From Moorena sp. SIOASIH (GTDB lineage: Bacteria; Cyanobacteriota; Cyanobacteriia; Cyanobacteriales; Coleofasciculaceae), in the NCBI RefSeq assembly GCF_010671925.1, contig NZ_JAAHIH010000001.1, positions 62,001 to 126,000 on the forward strand: a stretch of 64,000 bases of DNA. Direction: 5' to 3'. Shown here piece by piece: positions 36,538 to 45,763 of the stretch (positions are counted from its first letter, which is position 1; every line of letters starts with the position of its first letter). Both the position numbers and the translations under genes were made by a program. The notes under the pieces are model-generated. The model saw only the letters and a program-made list of their open reading frames with translations. It made no database searches and was not told the DNA's origin.

Positions 36538-37284
36538 TTAAACTGGATGCTGTCCATAAAACGGCAGTACTTCTGACCAGTTGGGGCGCTTTCCCTGTTG
36601 CCAATCGAGATAAGCAAGTTCCAAGACACCCTTAGCATAACTCCCCAAATTTGCTGGAGCCTTTAGCAATCGTATTGGTGTTTCCAAGGTATCTAAAACT
36701 TGTTTCCATTGATCTGAAGTCATGACAGCATCTGGTAATATCTTCCTCAGCCCCAGACCAGCTATTGATGGCTGATAGATGGCGGTATACAGCTGGCCTC
36801 GTTGGGCAGGCATTTGAATGGCAATCTGAGTGCTGTTCGCGTAGCGTGCGCGTAGCGCATGTGCTGAGTATTGAGTGCTAATTGCTGAGTGCTGAGTGCT
36901 GAGTGCTGAGCCCGAGTTGTCTTGATACATAGCTCCCTCTTCCCCCTCTTTCCCCTCTTGCCCTAACCACGCGATCGCTGCCAGTGTAGAAATGCCAAAC
37001 AGGGGAATATGTAACTGTTGTGCTAGGGTACGAGCAGTAACTATACCGATACGGGTACTCGTAAAGCTACCCGGTCCGATAGCTACCGCAATGAATTCTA
37101 AGTTTTCCCAAGTTTGGGAATTCAGAAATTCAGTCAAGTGCTGATGCAATTGACCAGACAACTCTCGCCCTAAGTCCCAAGTTTGGCAGCGGGTATCCCT
37201 GGCAAAGTTACTGATCACTAGCCCCAATTGAGGACTAGTGGTGTGAAGGGCAAGAGCATATTTATTTGGTTCGAGAATCGGCAT
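36538..37284 (-). CDS. tsaB: tRNA threonylcarbamoyladenosine biosynthesis protein TsaB
   Basis: This 248-aa ASKHA-fold partner of TsaD/TsaE acts in t6A37 tRNA modification. The front half is typical: ALALHTTSPQLGLVIS, AVAIGPGSFTSTRIGIVTARTLAQQL, PLFGISTLAAIA. About 35 residues near 120-155 (SALSTQHSAISTQYSAHALRARYAN) come from a GAGTGCT heptamer array plus a copy of the dispersed palindromic element (36837-36912). This explains a length above the usual 200-215 aa. It is divergent from the aminotransferase gene. Confidence 0.9.
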   Translation of the reverse strand: MPILEPNKYALALHTTSPQLGLVISNFARDTRCQTWDLGRELSGQLHQHLTEFLNSQTWENLEFIAVAIGPGSFTSTRIGIVTARTLAQQLHIPLFGISTLAAIAWLGQEGKEGEEGAMYQDNSGSALSTQHSAISTQYSAHALRARYANSTQIAIQMPAQRGQLYTAIYQPSIAGLGLRKILPDAVMTSDQWKQVLDTLETPIRLLKAPANLGSYAKGVLELAYLDWQQGKRPNWSEVLPFYGQHPV

Positions 37285-37353
37285 TTTTGGTATGATTTTC
37301 GATTGGAGAACTCTTGATCAAGTACCCTCAAAGCCAAAAGGTTATCACTATCC

Positions 37354-38631
37354 ATGGATCCTACCCTGACTCAAATTGGGACTCAGATGTCCGAACTTAC
37401 TGGTGTCCGAGCGATTATGAAAGATATTATCGAAACGCTACGAGCTGGTCAGGGACAAGATTGGATTAATCTCAGTGCAGGGAACCCAGTGATTTTGCCA
37501 GAAGTCGAGCAACTGTGGCGCGATTGCACGGCACAACTGTTGGCTAGCTCAGAGTATGGTGAGGTGATTTGCCGCTACGGGTCATCTCAAGGATATCAAC
37601 CTCTGATCGATGCGATCGCAAAGGATTTCAATCAACGCTACGGTCTTTCCCTAAGCGATCGCCATATCCTGATTACTCCCGGTTCTCAATCCATTTACTT
37701 CTACGCCGCTAACGCTTTTGGTGGTTACACCAGCAGCGGCCAGCTCAAACAAGTTGTCTTGCCCCTTTCTCCAGAATACACTGGCTATGGAGGAGTAAGC
37801 TTGACTCCAGAAGCAGTATATGCATACAAACCTACTCTGGAAATTAATCACGAGCAACACCGTTTTAAGTATCGCCCTGATTTCAGCCAATTGAAGATTA
37901 GCCAAGAGACTGGCTGTGTAATTGTTTCCCGTCCCTGTAATCCCACTGGCAATGTCCTCACCGATGAAGAAGTAATCAAAATTGCCGAAATAGCCACACC
38001 ATTCAATGTGCCAGTGTTGATTGACGCAGCTTATGCTCCACCGTTTCCAGCACTGAACTTTACCGAAATGACACCAGTCTTTCGAGACAATATCATCCAC
38101 TGTCTGAGTTTATCAAAAGCTGGACTACCTGGGGAACGGGTTGGTGTAGCCATTGGACATCCCGAGCTAATTAGCATTTTGGAATCCTTCCAGACCAATC
38201 TTTGTATTCATTCGTCCCGCTATGGACAAGCTATTGCAGCAAAAGCGATCGCATCTGGAGCACTCCCTGAGATTGCCACTAATGTGATTCGCCCCCACTA
38301 CCAGCAAAAGTTTGTGACCCTTGAACTGACATTAGACAAATCCATGCCCAAAGACTTGCCTTGGTTCTTGCATCGGGGTGAAGGAGCTATCTTTGCTTGG
38401 TTGTGGTTACAGGATTTGCCAATTACCGACTGGGAACTGTATCAAAAGTTGAAGCAGGTGGGTGTGATTGTAGTGCCTGGCAGTACATTTTTCCCCGGCT
38501 TACGAGAAGACTGGTCTCACCAGCAACAGTGCATTCGCATCAGCCTTACCGCTACTGAAGAAGAAATTGAAATCGCCATGCAGCGTCTGGCAACATTGGT
38601 CGAGGAAGTCTATCGGATGGGGTCAAGTTAG
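37354..38631 (+). CDS. avtA: Valine-pyruvate aminotransferase type (class I, PLP)
   Basis: This 425-aa fold-type I aminotransferase has the PLP lysine at Lys255 in SLSKAGLPGERVG. Other motifs are NLSAGNPVILPEVE, RYGSSQGYQPLIDAIA, VSRPCNPTGNVLT and DAAYAPPFP. The GNPVxxPE start and SKAGLPG site resemble AvtA, which transaminates valine/alanine with 2-oxoacids. Substrate assignment by eye is uncertain within the class. Soluble, monocistronic. Confidence 0.8.
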   Translation: MDPTLTQIGTQMSELTGVRAIMKDIIETLRAGQGQDWINLSAGNPVILPEVEQLWRDCTAQLLASSEYGEVICRYGSSQGYQPLIDAIAKDFNQRYGLSLSDRHILITPGSQSIYFYAANAFGGYTSSGQLKQVVLPLSPEYTGYGGVSLTPEAVYAYKPTLEINHEQHRFKYRPDFSQLKISQETGCVIVSRPCNPTGNVLTDEEVIKIAEIATPFNVPVLIDAAYAPPFPALNFTEMTPVFRDNIIHCLSLSKAGLPGERVGVAIGHPELISILESFQTNLCIHSSRYGQAIAAKAIASGALPEIATNVIRPHYQQKFVTLELTLDKSMPKDLPWFLHRGEGAIFAWLWLQDLPITDWELYQKLKQVGVIVVPGSTFFPGLREDWSHQQQCIRISLTATEEEIEIAMQRLATLVEEVYRMGSS

Positions 38632-38720
38632 TGTTTCCTAGCAGGTGTTGTGATAATCTAACACCGTTCCAGAGTAATTGTTCGATGAGTACTAATTAAA
38701 TAATATTCCCATTATAACAG

Positions 38721-40466
38721 ATGGAACAGCAGCAGCTAGCACAAGTGTTGGAAACTGGCGATATAGGGGAGTTGCTAGGCATTATTAACCAGCCTAACTT
38801 GCTCACAACCCTTGACTCTACACAGATGTGTAGGATTATCAAGGGACTTGGGCAAGTAGTGGAACAACAAACTGCTCAGTTAAATCAGGTTAATCAGCAA
38901 TTACAACCGGAAATTACCAACTGTAAGCAGGCTCACGAGAAATGGCAACAGGGTGATCAGCAATTGGAATACCAATTTCAAAAACAGACAACGGAATTGT
39001 CCGAAGCTAATCATCAGCTGCGACAAGCAAAAGAGCAACTAGAGGCAGTTTTGGATGCTGTACCGGGAGCGGTGTCTTGGATTAGTGCTGATGGTCGATA
39101 TCTTGGGGTTAACCGACATCTGGCTCAGAGCCTGCAATTACCTCCAGAGACTTTTGTCGGTCAAGAGTTGGGTTTTCTGGAGAGCAGCCCTCAGTTTGTC
39201 GGCTTTATGACTCAGTTTCTCGCCTGTCGGGACTCAGGATCTTCCCAGGTGGTTGAGCTCAAAGTGAAAAATTCTTCGAGATATTATCTAATTGCCGCTC
39301 AGAAGTACCAGCAAGGTGCTGCAGCCGTGTGTGTAGGGATTGATATCACCCAGCATAAACAAGCAGAATTAGCTCTACAACAGCTCAACCAGGAACTAGA
39401 ACTGAGAGTCGAACAACGGACTTCTGACCTACGGGAAGTCAATGAACAACTTCGCAAAAGTGAGGAACAATTTCGCCTGATTTTTGAACTCTCTCCCATG
39501 GGTATGGCAATTACCAGCACTGATAACTCCGTGCTAAAGGTTAATCAAGCCTTTTGTGACACGGTTGGTTACACAGCCGAGGAACTGGGGCAGAAAAAGG
39601 CTACAGATATTATCTACCCCGATGATTTGACAATTAACCTTACCCCGAATCAAGAGTTGTGGCCAGGAAGAACATCCCACTTTCAGATGGAAAATCGCTT
39701 ACTCTCCAAAGATGGTAGAGTTATCCATGTTTTGACCAAAAAAGCAGTTTTAGTCAGGAATTCTCAAGGTAACCCCCGAAAATTTCTGTATCAAATTGTA
39801 GATATCACCGAACGCAAGCAAGCGGAAAATCAGGTGAGAGCCTCTCTAACCGAAAAGGAGGTTTTGCTCAAAGAAATTCATCACCGGGTCAAAAATAACC
39901 TGCAAATTATTTCTAGCCTACTCCGACTACAGTCGAGGAAAGTTGAAGATCAACAAGCATTAGGTTTGTTCAAAGATTCCCAGCATCGGGTTCAATCTAT
40001 GGCTCTGATTCACCAGCAGCTGTATCAATCCCCGAATTTAGCCCAGATTAATTTCGGAAAATACATTCAAACCTTAACCAATAACTTGTTCCGTTCCTAC
40101 GGGATTAACCGACAGGCAATCGCCCTCAATATTGAAGTTACCACAGCTCCCTTAACCATTGATGTAGCTATTCCCTGTGGGCTAATCATCAATGAATTGG
40201 TGTCTAATTCACTCAAATATGCCTTTCCTGAACATAAAGAGGGTAAGATTGAAATCAGTCTAAGTTCAGATCAACAGGGTCAGCTAATCCTTACGGTAAG
40301 TGATAATGGTATTGGTTTACCGGACAATTTAGACTTTCAATCCACTAAATCCCTTGGTTTGAGTATTGTTCGTAACTTAACTGCACAACTGGGGGGTAAC
40401 ATCATCCTTGACTGTAGCCAAGGCACTAGATTAAAAATAAACTTTCCCCATTCACTGGATCTCTAG
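38721..40466 (+). CDS. PAS-PAS HisKA_2 sensor histidine kinase
   Basis: The 581-aa soluble kinase starts with a coiled-coil (about 40-110). Two PAS domains follow: about 105-215, and about 245-370 with FELSPMGMAITSTDN and VGYTAEELGQKKATDI. The transmitter is the HisKA_2 type: EIHHRVKNNLQIISSLLRLQSR with the phospho-histidine at 387/388, then INELVSNSLKYAFPE and SDNGIGLP. The next gene, a receiver-kinase, starts 12 bp downstream, so they form a signalling pair. Input signal unknown. Confidence 0.92.
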   Translation: MEQQQLAQVLETGDIGELLGIINQPNLLTTLDSTQMCRIIKGLGQVVEQQTAQLNQVNQQLQPEITNCKQAHEKWQQGDQQLEYQFQKQTTELSEANHQLRQAKEQLEAVLDAVPGAVSWISADGRYLGVNRHLAQSLQLPPETFVGQELGFLESSPQFVGFMTQFLACRDSGSSQVVELKVKNSSRYYLIAAQKYQQGAAAVCVGIDITQHKQAELALQQLNQELELRVEQRTSDLREVNEQLRKSEEQFRLIFELSPMGMAITSTDNSVLKVNQAFCDTVGYTAEELGQKKATDIIYPDDLTINLTPNQELWPGRTSHFQMENRLLSKDGRVIHVLTKKAVLVRNSQGNPRKFLYQIVDITERKQAENQVRASLTEKEVLLKEIHHRVKNNLQIISSLLRLQSRKVEDQQALGLFKDSQHRVQSMALIHQQLYQSPNLAQINFGKYIQTLTNNLFRSYGINRQAIALNIEVTTAPLTIDVAIPCGLIINELVSNSLKYAFPEHKEGKIEISLSSDQQGQLILTVSDNGIGLPDNLDFQSTKSLGLSIVRNLTAQLGGNIILDCSQGTRLKINFPHSLDL

Positions 40467-40478
40467 GGCAAGTCGAGC

Positions 40479-41600
40479 ATGACCAAGAAAAAAATCCTAG
40501 TTGTTGAAGATGAAACACTTGTGGCTATGGATATCAAGAATAGCCTCAAACTTTTAGGGTACATGGTTCCTGCTGTGGCTGTATCTGGAGAAGAAGCAGT
40601 TAGAAAAGCTGAGGAAATCCAACCGGATTTAATCCTGATGGATATTCGTCTGAAAGGAGAAATAGATGGAGTGACTGCTGCAAGGCTGATTAGGACAAAA
40701 TGGAATATCCCAGTGGTCTATTTGACTGCCTATAGCGATGAGCTCACCCTAGAAAGAGCTAAGATAACCCAACCGTTTGGTTACCTTCTGAAACCATTTG
40801 AGGAAGAAGAACTGCGAGTTACCATTGAAATTGCCCTCTCTCGCTTCCAAGCAGAAGCAAAAATCCGTCAAGCACTAGTAAGAGAACAGGAGCTTAGAGA
40901 GCAAAAATCTAGCTTTGTCTCTATTGTTTCCCACGAATGTCGTACACCTTTGAGTAAAGTTATCCTAGCTACTGAATTGTTAGAACGCTATAGCAAACAT
41001 TTGGTCAAAGATAAACATCGCAAGTATTTTGAACAAATTAAAGGCTCTATCCAAGATATGAGACAACTCTTGGATGAAATTCTATTTATTGAAAAAGCAG
41101 AAGGAAACAAGCTAACTTTTAACCCAACTCCAATTAACCTAGTAGAATTCTGCTCTGATTTGATAGAGCAGATGCAGTTGACTACCGGGGGGAGCCATAG
41201 GATTATTTTTACTCCTCAAAGTAATATTACTGATGCCTATATGGACACCCAACTCCTTCGATATATTTTCAATAACTTGCTATCCAATGGGATTAAGTAT
41301 TCTCCTGAAGGGGGAACGGTAGAGTTTCAGTTAACCGTGGAAGGTAACTGGGCAATTTTTAAAATAACAGACTCGGGAATTGGTATTCCCGAACAAGAGC
41401 TTTCTCAGCTGTTTGAACCTTTCCAGCGCGCTAGCAATGTTGGGGATATTCCTGGTACAGGTCTAGGATTATCGATTGTTAAAAAGAGTGTAGAGCAGCA
41501 CCGTGGCCAAATTTTGGTAGATAGCCAGGTTGGTGTAGGAACTTTGTTTACCGTTAGACTACCCCTGTCTAATCACGGGAGTAATATCAAGTCCGGTTGA
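40479..41600 (+). CDS. Receiver-histidine kinase hybrid
   Basis: The 373-aa protein has an N-terminal receiver domain with Asp55 (LILMDIRLKG) and Lys in LLKPF. A HisKA (His152 in IVSHECRTPL) and a HATPase_c domain (NNLLSNGIKYSPEGG, DSGIGIPEQ, GTGLGLSIVKK) follow. The receiver would take phosphate from the upstream HisKA_2 kinase and modulate this kinase. The last codons (NIKSG) lie in sequence resembling the ATATCAAGTC(T/C)GGTTGAAT end of the MITE family seen at 34199. An output regulator is not adjacent. Confidence 0.92.
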   Translation: MTKKKILVVEDETLVAMDIKNSLKLLGYMVPAVAVSGEEAVRKAEEIQPDLILMDIRLKGEIDGVTAARLIRTKWNIPVVYLTAYSDELTLERAKITQPFGYLLKPFEEEELRVTIEIALSRFQAEAKIRQALVREQELREQKSSFVSIVSHECRTPLSKVILATELLERYSKHLVKDKHRKYFEQIKGSIQDMRQLLDEILFIEKAEGNKLTFNPTPINLVEFCSDLIEQMQLTTGGSHRIIFTPQSNITDAYMDTQLLRYIFNNLLSNGIKYSPEGGTVEFQLTVEGNWAIFKITDSGIGIPEQELSQLFEPFQRASNVGDIPGTGLGLSIVKKSVEQHRGQILVDSQVGVGTLFTVRLPLSNHGSNIKSG

Positions 41601-41754
41601 ATTTCCATCATCAAGAAGATTGATGGACAGATCACGCACCGAAACCCGACCCAGGGAGATTTTTATTCGGCAGGAAGCCAGGGGACTTGAAGTAACGGCA
41701 TAATGCAATTTATGCATTGAAATTATGTACTTTTTAAACTAAAATCAGTATTTA

Positions 41755-41797
41755 GTAACAAAATATACAAAATATTAGCATTACTTTAAATTAATTT
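41755..41797 (+). promoter_or_regulatory. NtcA-activated promoter of nirA
   Basis: GTAACAAAATATAC (41755-41768) is a perfect GTA-N8-TAC NtcA box. It is followed after 23 bp by TAATTT (41792-41797), a TAN3T -10 box. This is the canonical class II NtcA promoter geometry, giving 2-oxoglutarate/nitrogen-status control of nirA, which starts 80 bp downstream. Confidence 0.85.
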
Positions 41798-41876
41798 ATC
41801 AACATCAAGAGTAGTGACATCAGAGGCTCTGGACAAAACTTCTCGCAATTGAGCAATAGGCAACGAGGGAACAGCT

Positions 41877-43415
41877 ATGACCAGCGCAGCTAAGCCAGCC
41901 GCCAAAAAACTGAACAAATTTGAAAAATTCAAGGCAGAGAAAGATGGTCTTGCCATTAAGGAACAAATAGAAGAGTTTGCCAGAATTGGCTGGGAAGCAA
42001 TAGATCCAGATGACCTACAGCATCGGCTGAAGTGGATGGGTGTCTTTTATCGACCTGTCACTCCAGGCAAGTTCATGCTACGGATGCGGACACCCAACGG
42101 GATTCTCAACAGCACTCAGATGCAGGTACTAGCTGAGATAGTGCAGCGCTATGGTGAAGATGGTAGTGCTGATATCACGACCCGCCAAAACATCCAGTTG
42201 CGAGGTATCCGCATTGAAGACATGCCTGATATTTTTCGCAGGTTCGAGCAAGTTGGCTTAACTAGCGTCCAATCCGGTATGGACAATGTCCGCAATATTA
42301 CTGGTTCTCCCATGGCTGGGATAGATCGCGATGAATTAATTGACACTCGGGATCTTGTCCGAAAAGTACAGGACATGATCACTAATAACAGCCAAGGGAA
42401 TTATGAGTTTACTAACTTGCCCCGTAAATTCAATATTGCCATTGAGGGGGGTCGGGATAACTCAGTCCATGCTGAAATTAATGATATTGCCTTCGTGCCT
42501 GCCTACAAAGATGGACAACTAGGCTTGAATGTACTCGTAGGTGGCTTTTTCTCGGCCAAGCGTTGTGAAGCTGCTGTTCCCCTCAATGCTTGGGTACTGC
42601 CTAATGATGATGTGGTTGACTTGTGTCGTGCTATTCTAGAAGTTTATCGCGACGAAGGCTCGCGGGCGAATCGGCAAAAATCCCGGATGATGTGGTTGAT
42701 TGATGAGTGGGGGATTGACAAGTTCCGGGAGGAAGTCAGTAAGCAGTTTGGTAGAGAACTCCCTACGGCTGCTCCTCACGATGAAATAGATTGGGAAAAA
42801 CGAGACCATATCGGTGTCTTTGCTCAAAAGCAACCAGGTCTGAATTATGTGGGTTTACACGTCCCGGTTGGTAGGCTGTATGCTGAGCAGATGTTTGATA
42901 TCGCACGGATGGCTGAGGCTTATGGCAGTGGCGAAATCCGCCTCACAGTTGAGCAGAATGTGATTATTCCCAATATTCCAGATGCTAATCTCGACGCTTT
43001 CTTAGCTGAACCCCTCTTGCAGAAATTTACCCTTGAGCCCAAACCCCTAGAACGGCTTCTAGTATCTTGCACAGGAGCCCAGTTCTGCAATTTTGCTCTG
43101 ATAGAAACCAAAAATCGTGCCTTGGCAATAGTTCGGGAACTCGAAGAAAAGTTAGATATACCAAACCCGGTGCGGATTCATTGGACAGGTTGTCCCAACT
43201 CTTGTGGTCAACCCCAAGTAGCTGATATTGGTTTGATGGGAACTAAGGTGCGTAAAGACGGTAAGTCTGTTGAAGGAGTCAATATTTACATGGGTGGCAA
43301 AGTTGGCAAAGATGCTAAGCTGGGCGAGTGTGTGCTCAAAAGTGTTGCTTGTGATGACTTACCAGAGGTCTTGGGCAATATACTGATCGAGAATTTTGGA
43401 GCAAAATCCCACTAG
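41877..43415 (+). CDS. nirA: Ferredoxin-nitrite reductase
   Basis: The 512-aa enzyme reduces nitrite to ammonium with six electrons from ferredoxin. Two ferrodoxin-like half domains are visible (GKFMLRMRTPNGIL, DITTRQNIQLRGI). The [4Fe-4S]-siroheme cysteines are at 398 and 404 (CTGAQFC) and 439 and 443 (CPNSCG). Length is typical. There is no C-terminal ferredoxin extension. It leads the nitrate cluster and is preceded by the NtcA promoter. Confidence 0.97.
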   Translation: MTSAAKPAAKKLNKFEKFKAEKDGLAIKEQIEEFARIGWEAIDPDDLQHRLKWMGVFYRPVTPGKFMLRMRTPNGILNSTQMQVLAEIVQRYGEDGSADITTRQNIQLRGIRIEDMPDIFRRFEQVGLTSVQSGMDNVRNITGSPMAGIDRDELIDTRDLVRKVQDMITNNSQGNYEFTNLPRKFNIAIEGGRDNSVHAEINDIAFVPAYKDGQLGLNVLVGGFFSAKRCEAAVPLNAWVLPNDDVVDLCRAILEVYRDEGSRANRQKSRMMWLIDEWGIDKFREEVSKQFGRELPTAAPHDEIDWEKRDHIGVFAQKQPGLNYVGLHVPVGRLYAEQMFDIARMAEAYGSGEIRLTVEQNVIIPNIPDANLDAFLAEPLLQKFTLEPKPLERLLVSCTGAQFCNFALIETKNRALAIVRELEEKLDIPNPVRIHWTGCPNSCGQPQVADIGLMGTKVRKDGKSVEGVNIYMGGKVGKDAKLGECVLKSVACDDLPEVLGNILIENFGAKSH

Positions 43416-43612
43416 GTTAGTTCTGACTCGGAGAGTCATCACTAAACAGTAGAAGACTCTATGTTAGTTACTGGACTAATAGCTGATAACTGATAGCTAA
43501 TCCCTCATAGCTAATCCCTTATAACTGTTGTCAAGGGTTAGTGGTTAGTGCTTAGGTAATGGTGAAAACATAGTATTCCATTTTCTATTGTCCATTAATC
43601 CTAGACGACAAT

Positions 43613-44989
43613 ATGGAGCGCCGCAAGTTTCTCAAATACATCGGGTATGCCACAGTAGGATGTGGCTTTAGTGCCTGTAGCTCAAATAATCTATTCAATT
43701 TCCCAAAACGCGATCGCTCCTCTGAGCCAACTCAACGACCTCCGGCTAACTTTGGTAAGTTGGAGAAAACTAACCTCACCATTGGCTTTGTTCCTGTAAC
43801 TGACTCTGCTCCTTTAATCATTGCTAAAGAACAGGGCTTCTTTCAGCGTTATGGTCTGAATGTAGGTCTTAAGAAATATCCTGACTGGTCAGCGGTTCAC
43901 AAAGACTTAGTATCATGGGGTATAGATGCCTGCGTTGCCTTGTTTGGATTGCCAATGCTCACCAATTTTGGTTCAGCCAAGGCACCAGTGATATCTCTAA
44001 TGATGCTCAATCGCAATGGCGCTGGGATCACTTTTTCCAAAAAAGCTTGGCAAGGTGCTATTCGTCCTTCAACGGATTACTATAATTTCCCAGATTTTGC
44101 CTACTCCTACAGGAAATACATTAAACAATTAGCCGAGCCCCTCAAGGTAGGGATAGACTTGACCAACTCCATGGCAAACTATACCCTTCTCTACTGGCTA
44201 TCAGCTATGGAGATTAATCCCGAGAAACAGATTAAGCTCATCGAGTTTCCACCATCTCAAATGGTATACAAACTCCAAGCTGGGATAGTAGATGGCTACT
44301 GTTTAGATGAGCCTTGGAACCAAAGAGCAGTTGTAGACCAGGCTGGATTTACGGTTTATGTCAGTCGGGATATTTGGAAAGGTCATCCAGGAAAAATACT
44401 GGCAACCATGGGACCTTGGGCAGAAAAACATCCCACAACCGCCCGAGCCTTGGTAGCAGCTGTTTTGGAAGCTTGTCAGTATTGTGACCAACTAGAAAAT
44501 CGCCAGTCAATTGCTCAGATCATATCTAGGAGCAAATACATCGACACTAAGGTAAACTATATAGAAGGTTCTTTACTGGGCAACTATAATTATGGTGGCT
44601 TTGACCAGAAAGACCGATTTGAAGCAATCCCTGATTTTAATATATTTCACTTTCAAGATACAGACTATCTGAAAAAGCCCAATCATGCTAATTATCCTTG
44701 GCGCTCCCATGGTGTTTGGCTGCTAACCCAAATGATTCGCTGGCGTCATATTAACCGACGTCAATATCCCAAGGATGCGGATAAAATTATCGACCGGATT
44801 TATCCGGTGAAAATTTATGAAGAGGTTGCCAAGGCGTTGAAAATCGATCTACCTAGTGAGCGTATGAGGGTTGAACCTGCTGATGTGTTTTTGGATCAAA
44901 GAGCATTTGATCCTAGTCAGCCAGTTAATTACCTCAATGGTTTCGATATTCGAGCTGATCGTTCTCAGCTATTTGCTGCTGTCAATTAA
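43613..44989 (+). CDS. NrtA/CmpA-family nitrate-binding lipoprotein, without ABC partners
   Basis: The 458-aa protein starts MERRKFLKYIGYATVGCGFSAC, a twin-arginine signal with a lipobox. The rest follows NrtA/CmpA/SsuA-like substrate-binding proteins: IGFVPVTDSAPLIIAKEQGFFQRYGL, YCLDEPWNQRAV, PGKILATMGPWAEKHPTTARALVAAV. In typical cyanobacteria NrtA is followed by NrtB, C and D. Here the next gene is the MFS permease nrtP and no membrane or ATPase subunit is present. It may serve a distant ABC system or act as a nitrate/nitrite sensor or scavenger; this is inference. Confidence 0.8.
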   Translation: MERRKFLKYIGYATVGCGFSACSSNNLFNFPKRDRSSEPTQRPPANFGKLEKTNLTIGFVPVTDSAPLIIAKEQGFFQRYGLNVGLKKYPDWSAVHKDLVSWGIDACVALFGLPMLTNFGSAKAPVISLMMLNRNGAGITFSKKAWQGAIRPSTDYYNFPDFAYSYRKYIKQLAEPLKVGIDLTNSMANYTLLYWLSAMEINPEKQIKLIEFPPSQMVYKLQAGIVDGYCLDEPWNQRAVVDQAGFTVYVSRDIWKGHPGKILATMGPWAEKHPTTARALVAAVLEACQYCDQLENRQSIAQIISRSKYIDTKVNYIEGSLLGNYNYGGFDQKDRFEAIPDFNIFHFQDTDYLKKPNHANYPWRSHGVWLLTQMIRWRHINRRQYPKDADKIIDRIYPVKIYEEVAKALKIDLPSERMRVEPADVFLDQRAFDPSQPVNYLNGFDIRADRSQLFAAVN

Positions 44990-45410
44990 GCCTTCAGCTT
45001 ATGCGCTACAGATGGTGCTACTTGAGGTGCTATCAGCTATCAGTCACTTAAGACCCAAGCATCGCCCAAGTAACAAAGCCCAAGTAGCAAAGCCCACAAA
45101 AACAAGTAGACCTAGAGACTTTATCCATTCAAAGTCTCTAAATTTCCTATGGGCCCAAGCCTTGCATCACATTAGCTGGTTTAGAATGCCATGCAGCTAA
45201 AACCAGCAATCAGCCTCCAGCTGTTTAACTAATCAGCTTTGCTGAACTTAGGACTAATCTCAAGTTATAGTTCGGTCAGTGGTCAGTAGTCAATTACCCA
45301 TTACCCATTATCCTCAATTGATTCCAGAATTGGCCAACACCCCAATTTTATTGCCTTGATGTAACTATCGAATATTTATTATGCATTTAATTCAACATAA
45401 GAAATAATTT
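44990..45410. other. Spacer between the NrtA-like gene and the nrtP promoter
   Basis: No gene was seen. 44996-45045 is a short piece of the GTAAGCAT element family (TTATGCGCTAC, ACTTGAGGTGCTATCAGC). The remainder is unique sequence; open frames running out of the NrtA-like gene are shadows. Confidence 0.6.
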
Positions 45411-45424
45411 GTAACAAATCATAC
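45411..45424 (+). promoter_or_regulatory. NtcA box upstream of nrtP
   Basis: GTAACAAATCATAC is a perfect GTA-N8-TAC site, differing from the nirA box in three of the eight spacer bases. The best -10-like sequence is TATTAG at 45450-45455. It would leave a leader of about 300 nt before nrtP. Confidence 0.7.
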
Positions 45425-45763
45425 GAAACTTATGTTTCAGGGGTGTCACTATTAGTACCTGAACAATAGTATTAAGTTAACCTCAGAAAAGTAGTATCTA
45501 TGGGCGAGTACTTTAGCAATCAATTCCGAAAGAATTACCCTAAAATAATAAGCTATAGTATTCAAACTAATAGGTAACTTTAATCAGTCAGCAATTTGAT
45601 GGCTTGATGGCAACCGATCAGCTGGATTGTTTATAAAGGGATTCTTTGGAGTAGTTTTTGGAGGATACTAAATCAACCCAAACGTTCAGCTGTAATGGCT
45701 AATGCTGTTGGTGCGTGAATCTTCTGTTTTCGTAGTTTGTTTGAGTAGAGGAAAGGTATATAG

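Noticed and set aside
44871..45200. 109-codon frame running out of the NrtA-like gene
   Set aside because: The first third is the wrong frame of a real gene and the rest is spacer with MITE fragments.
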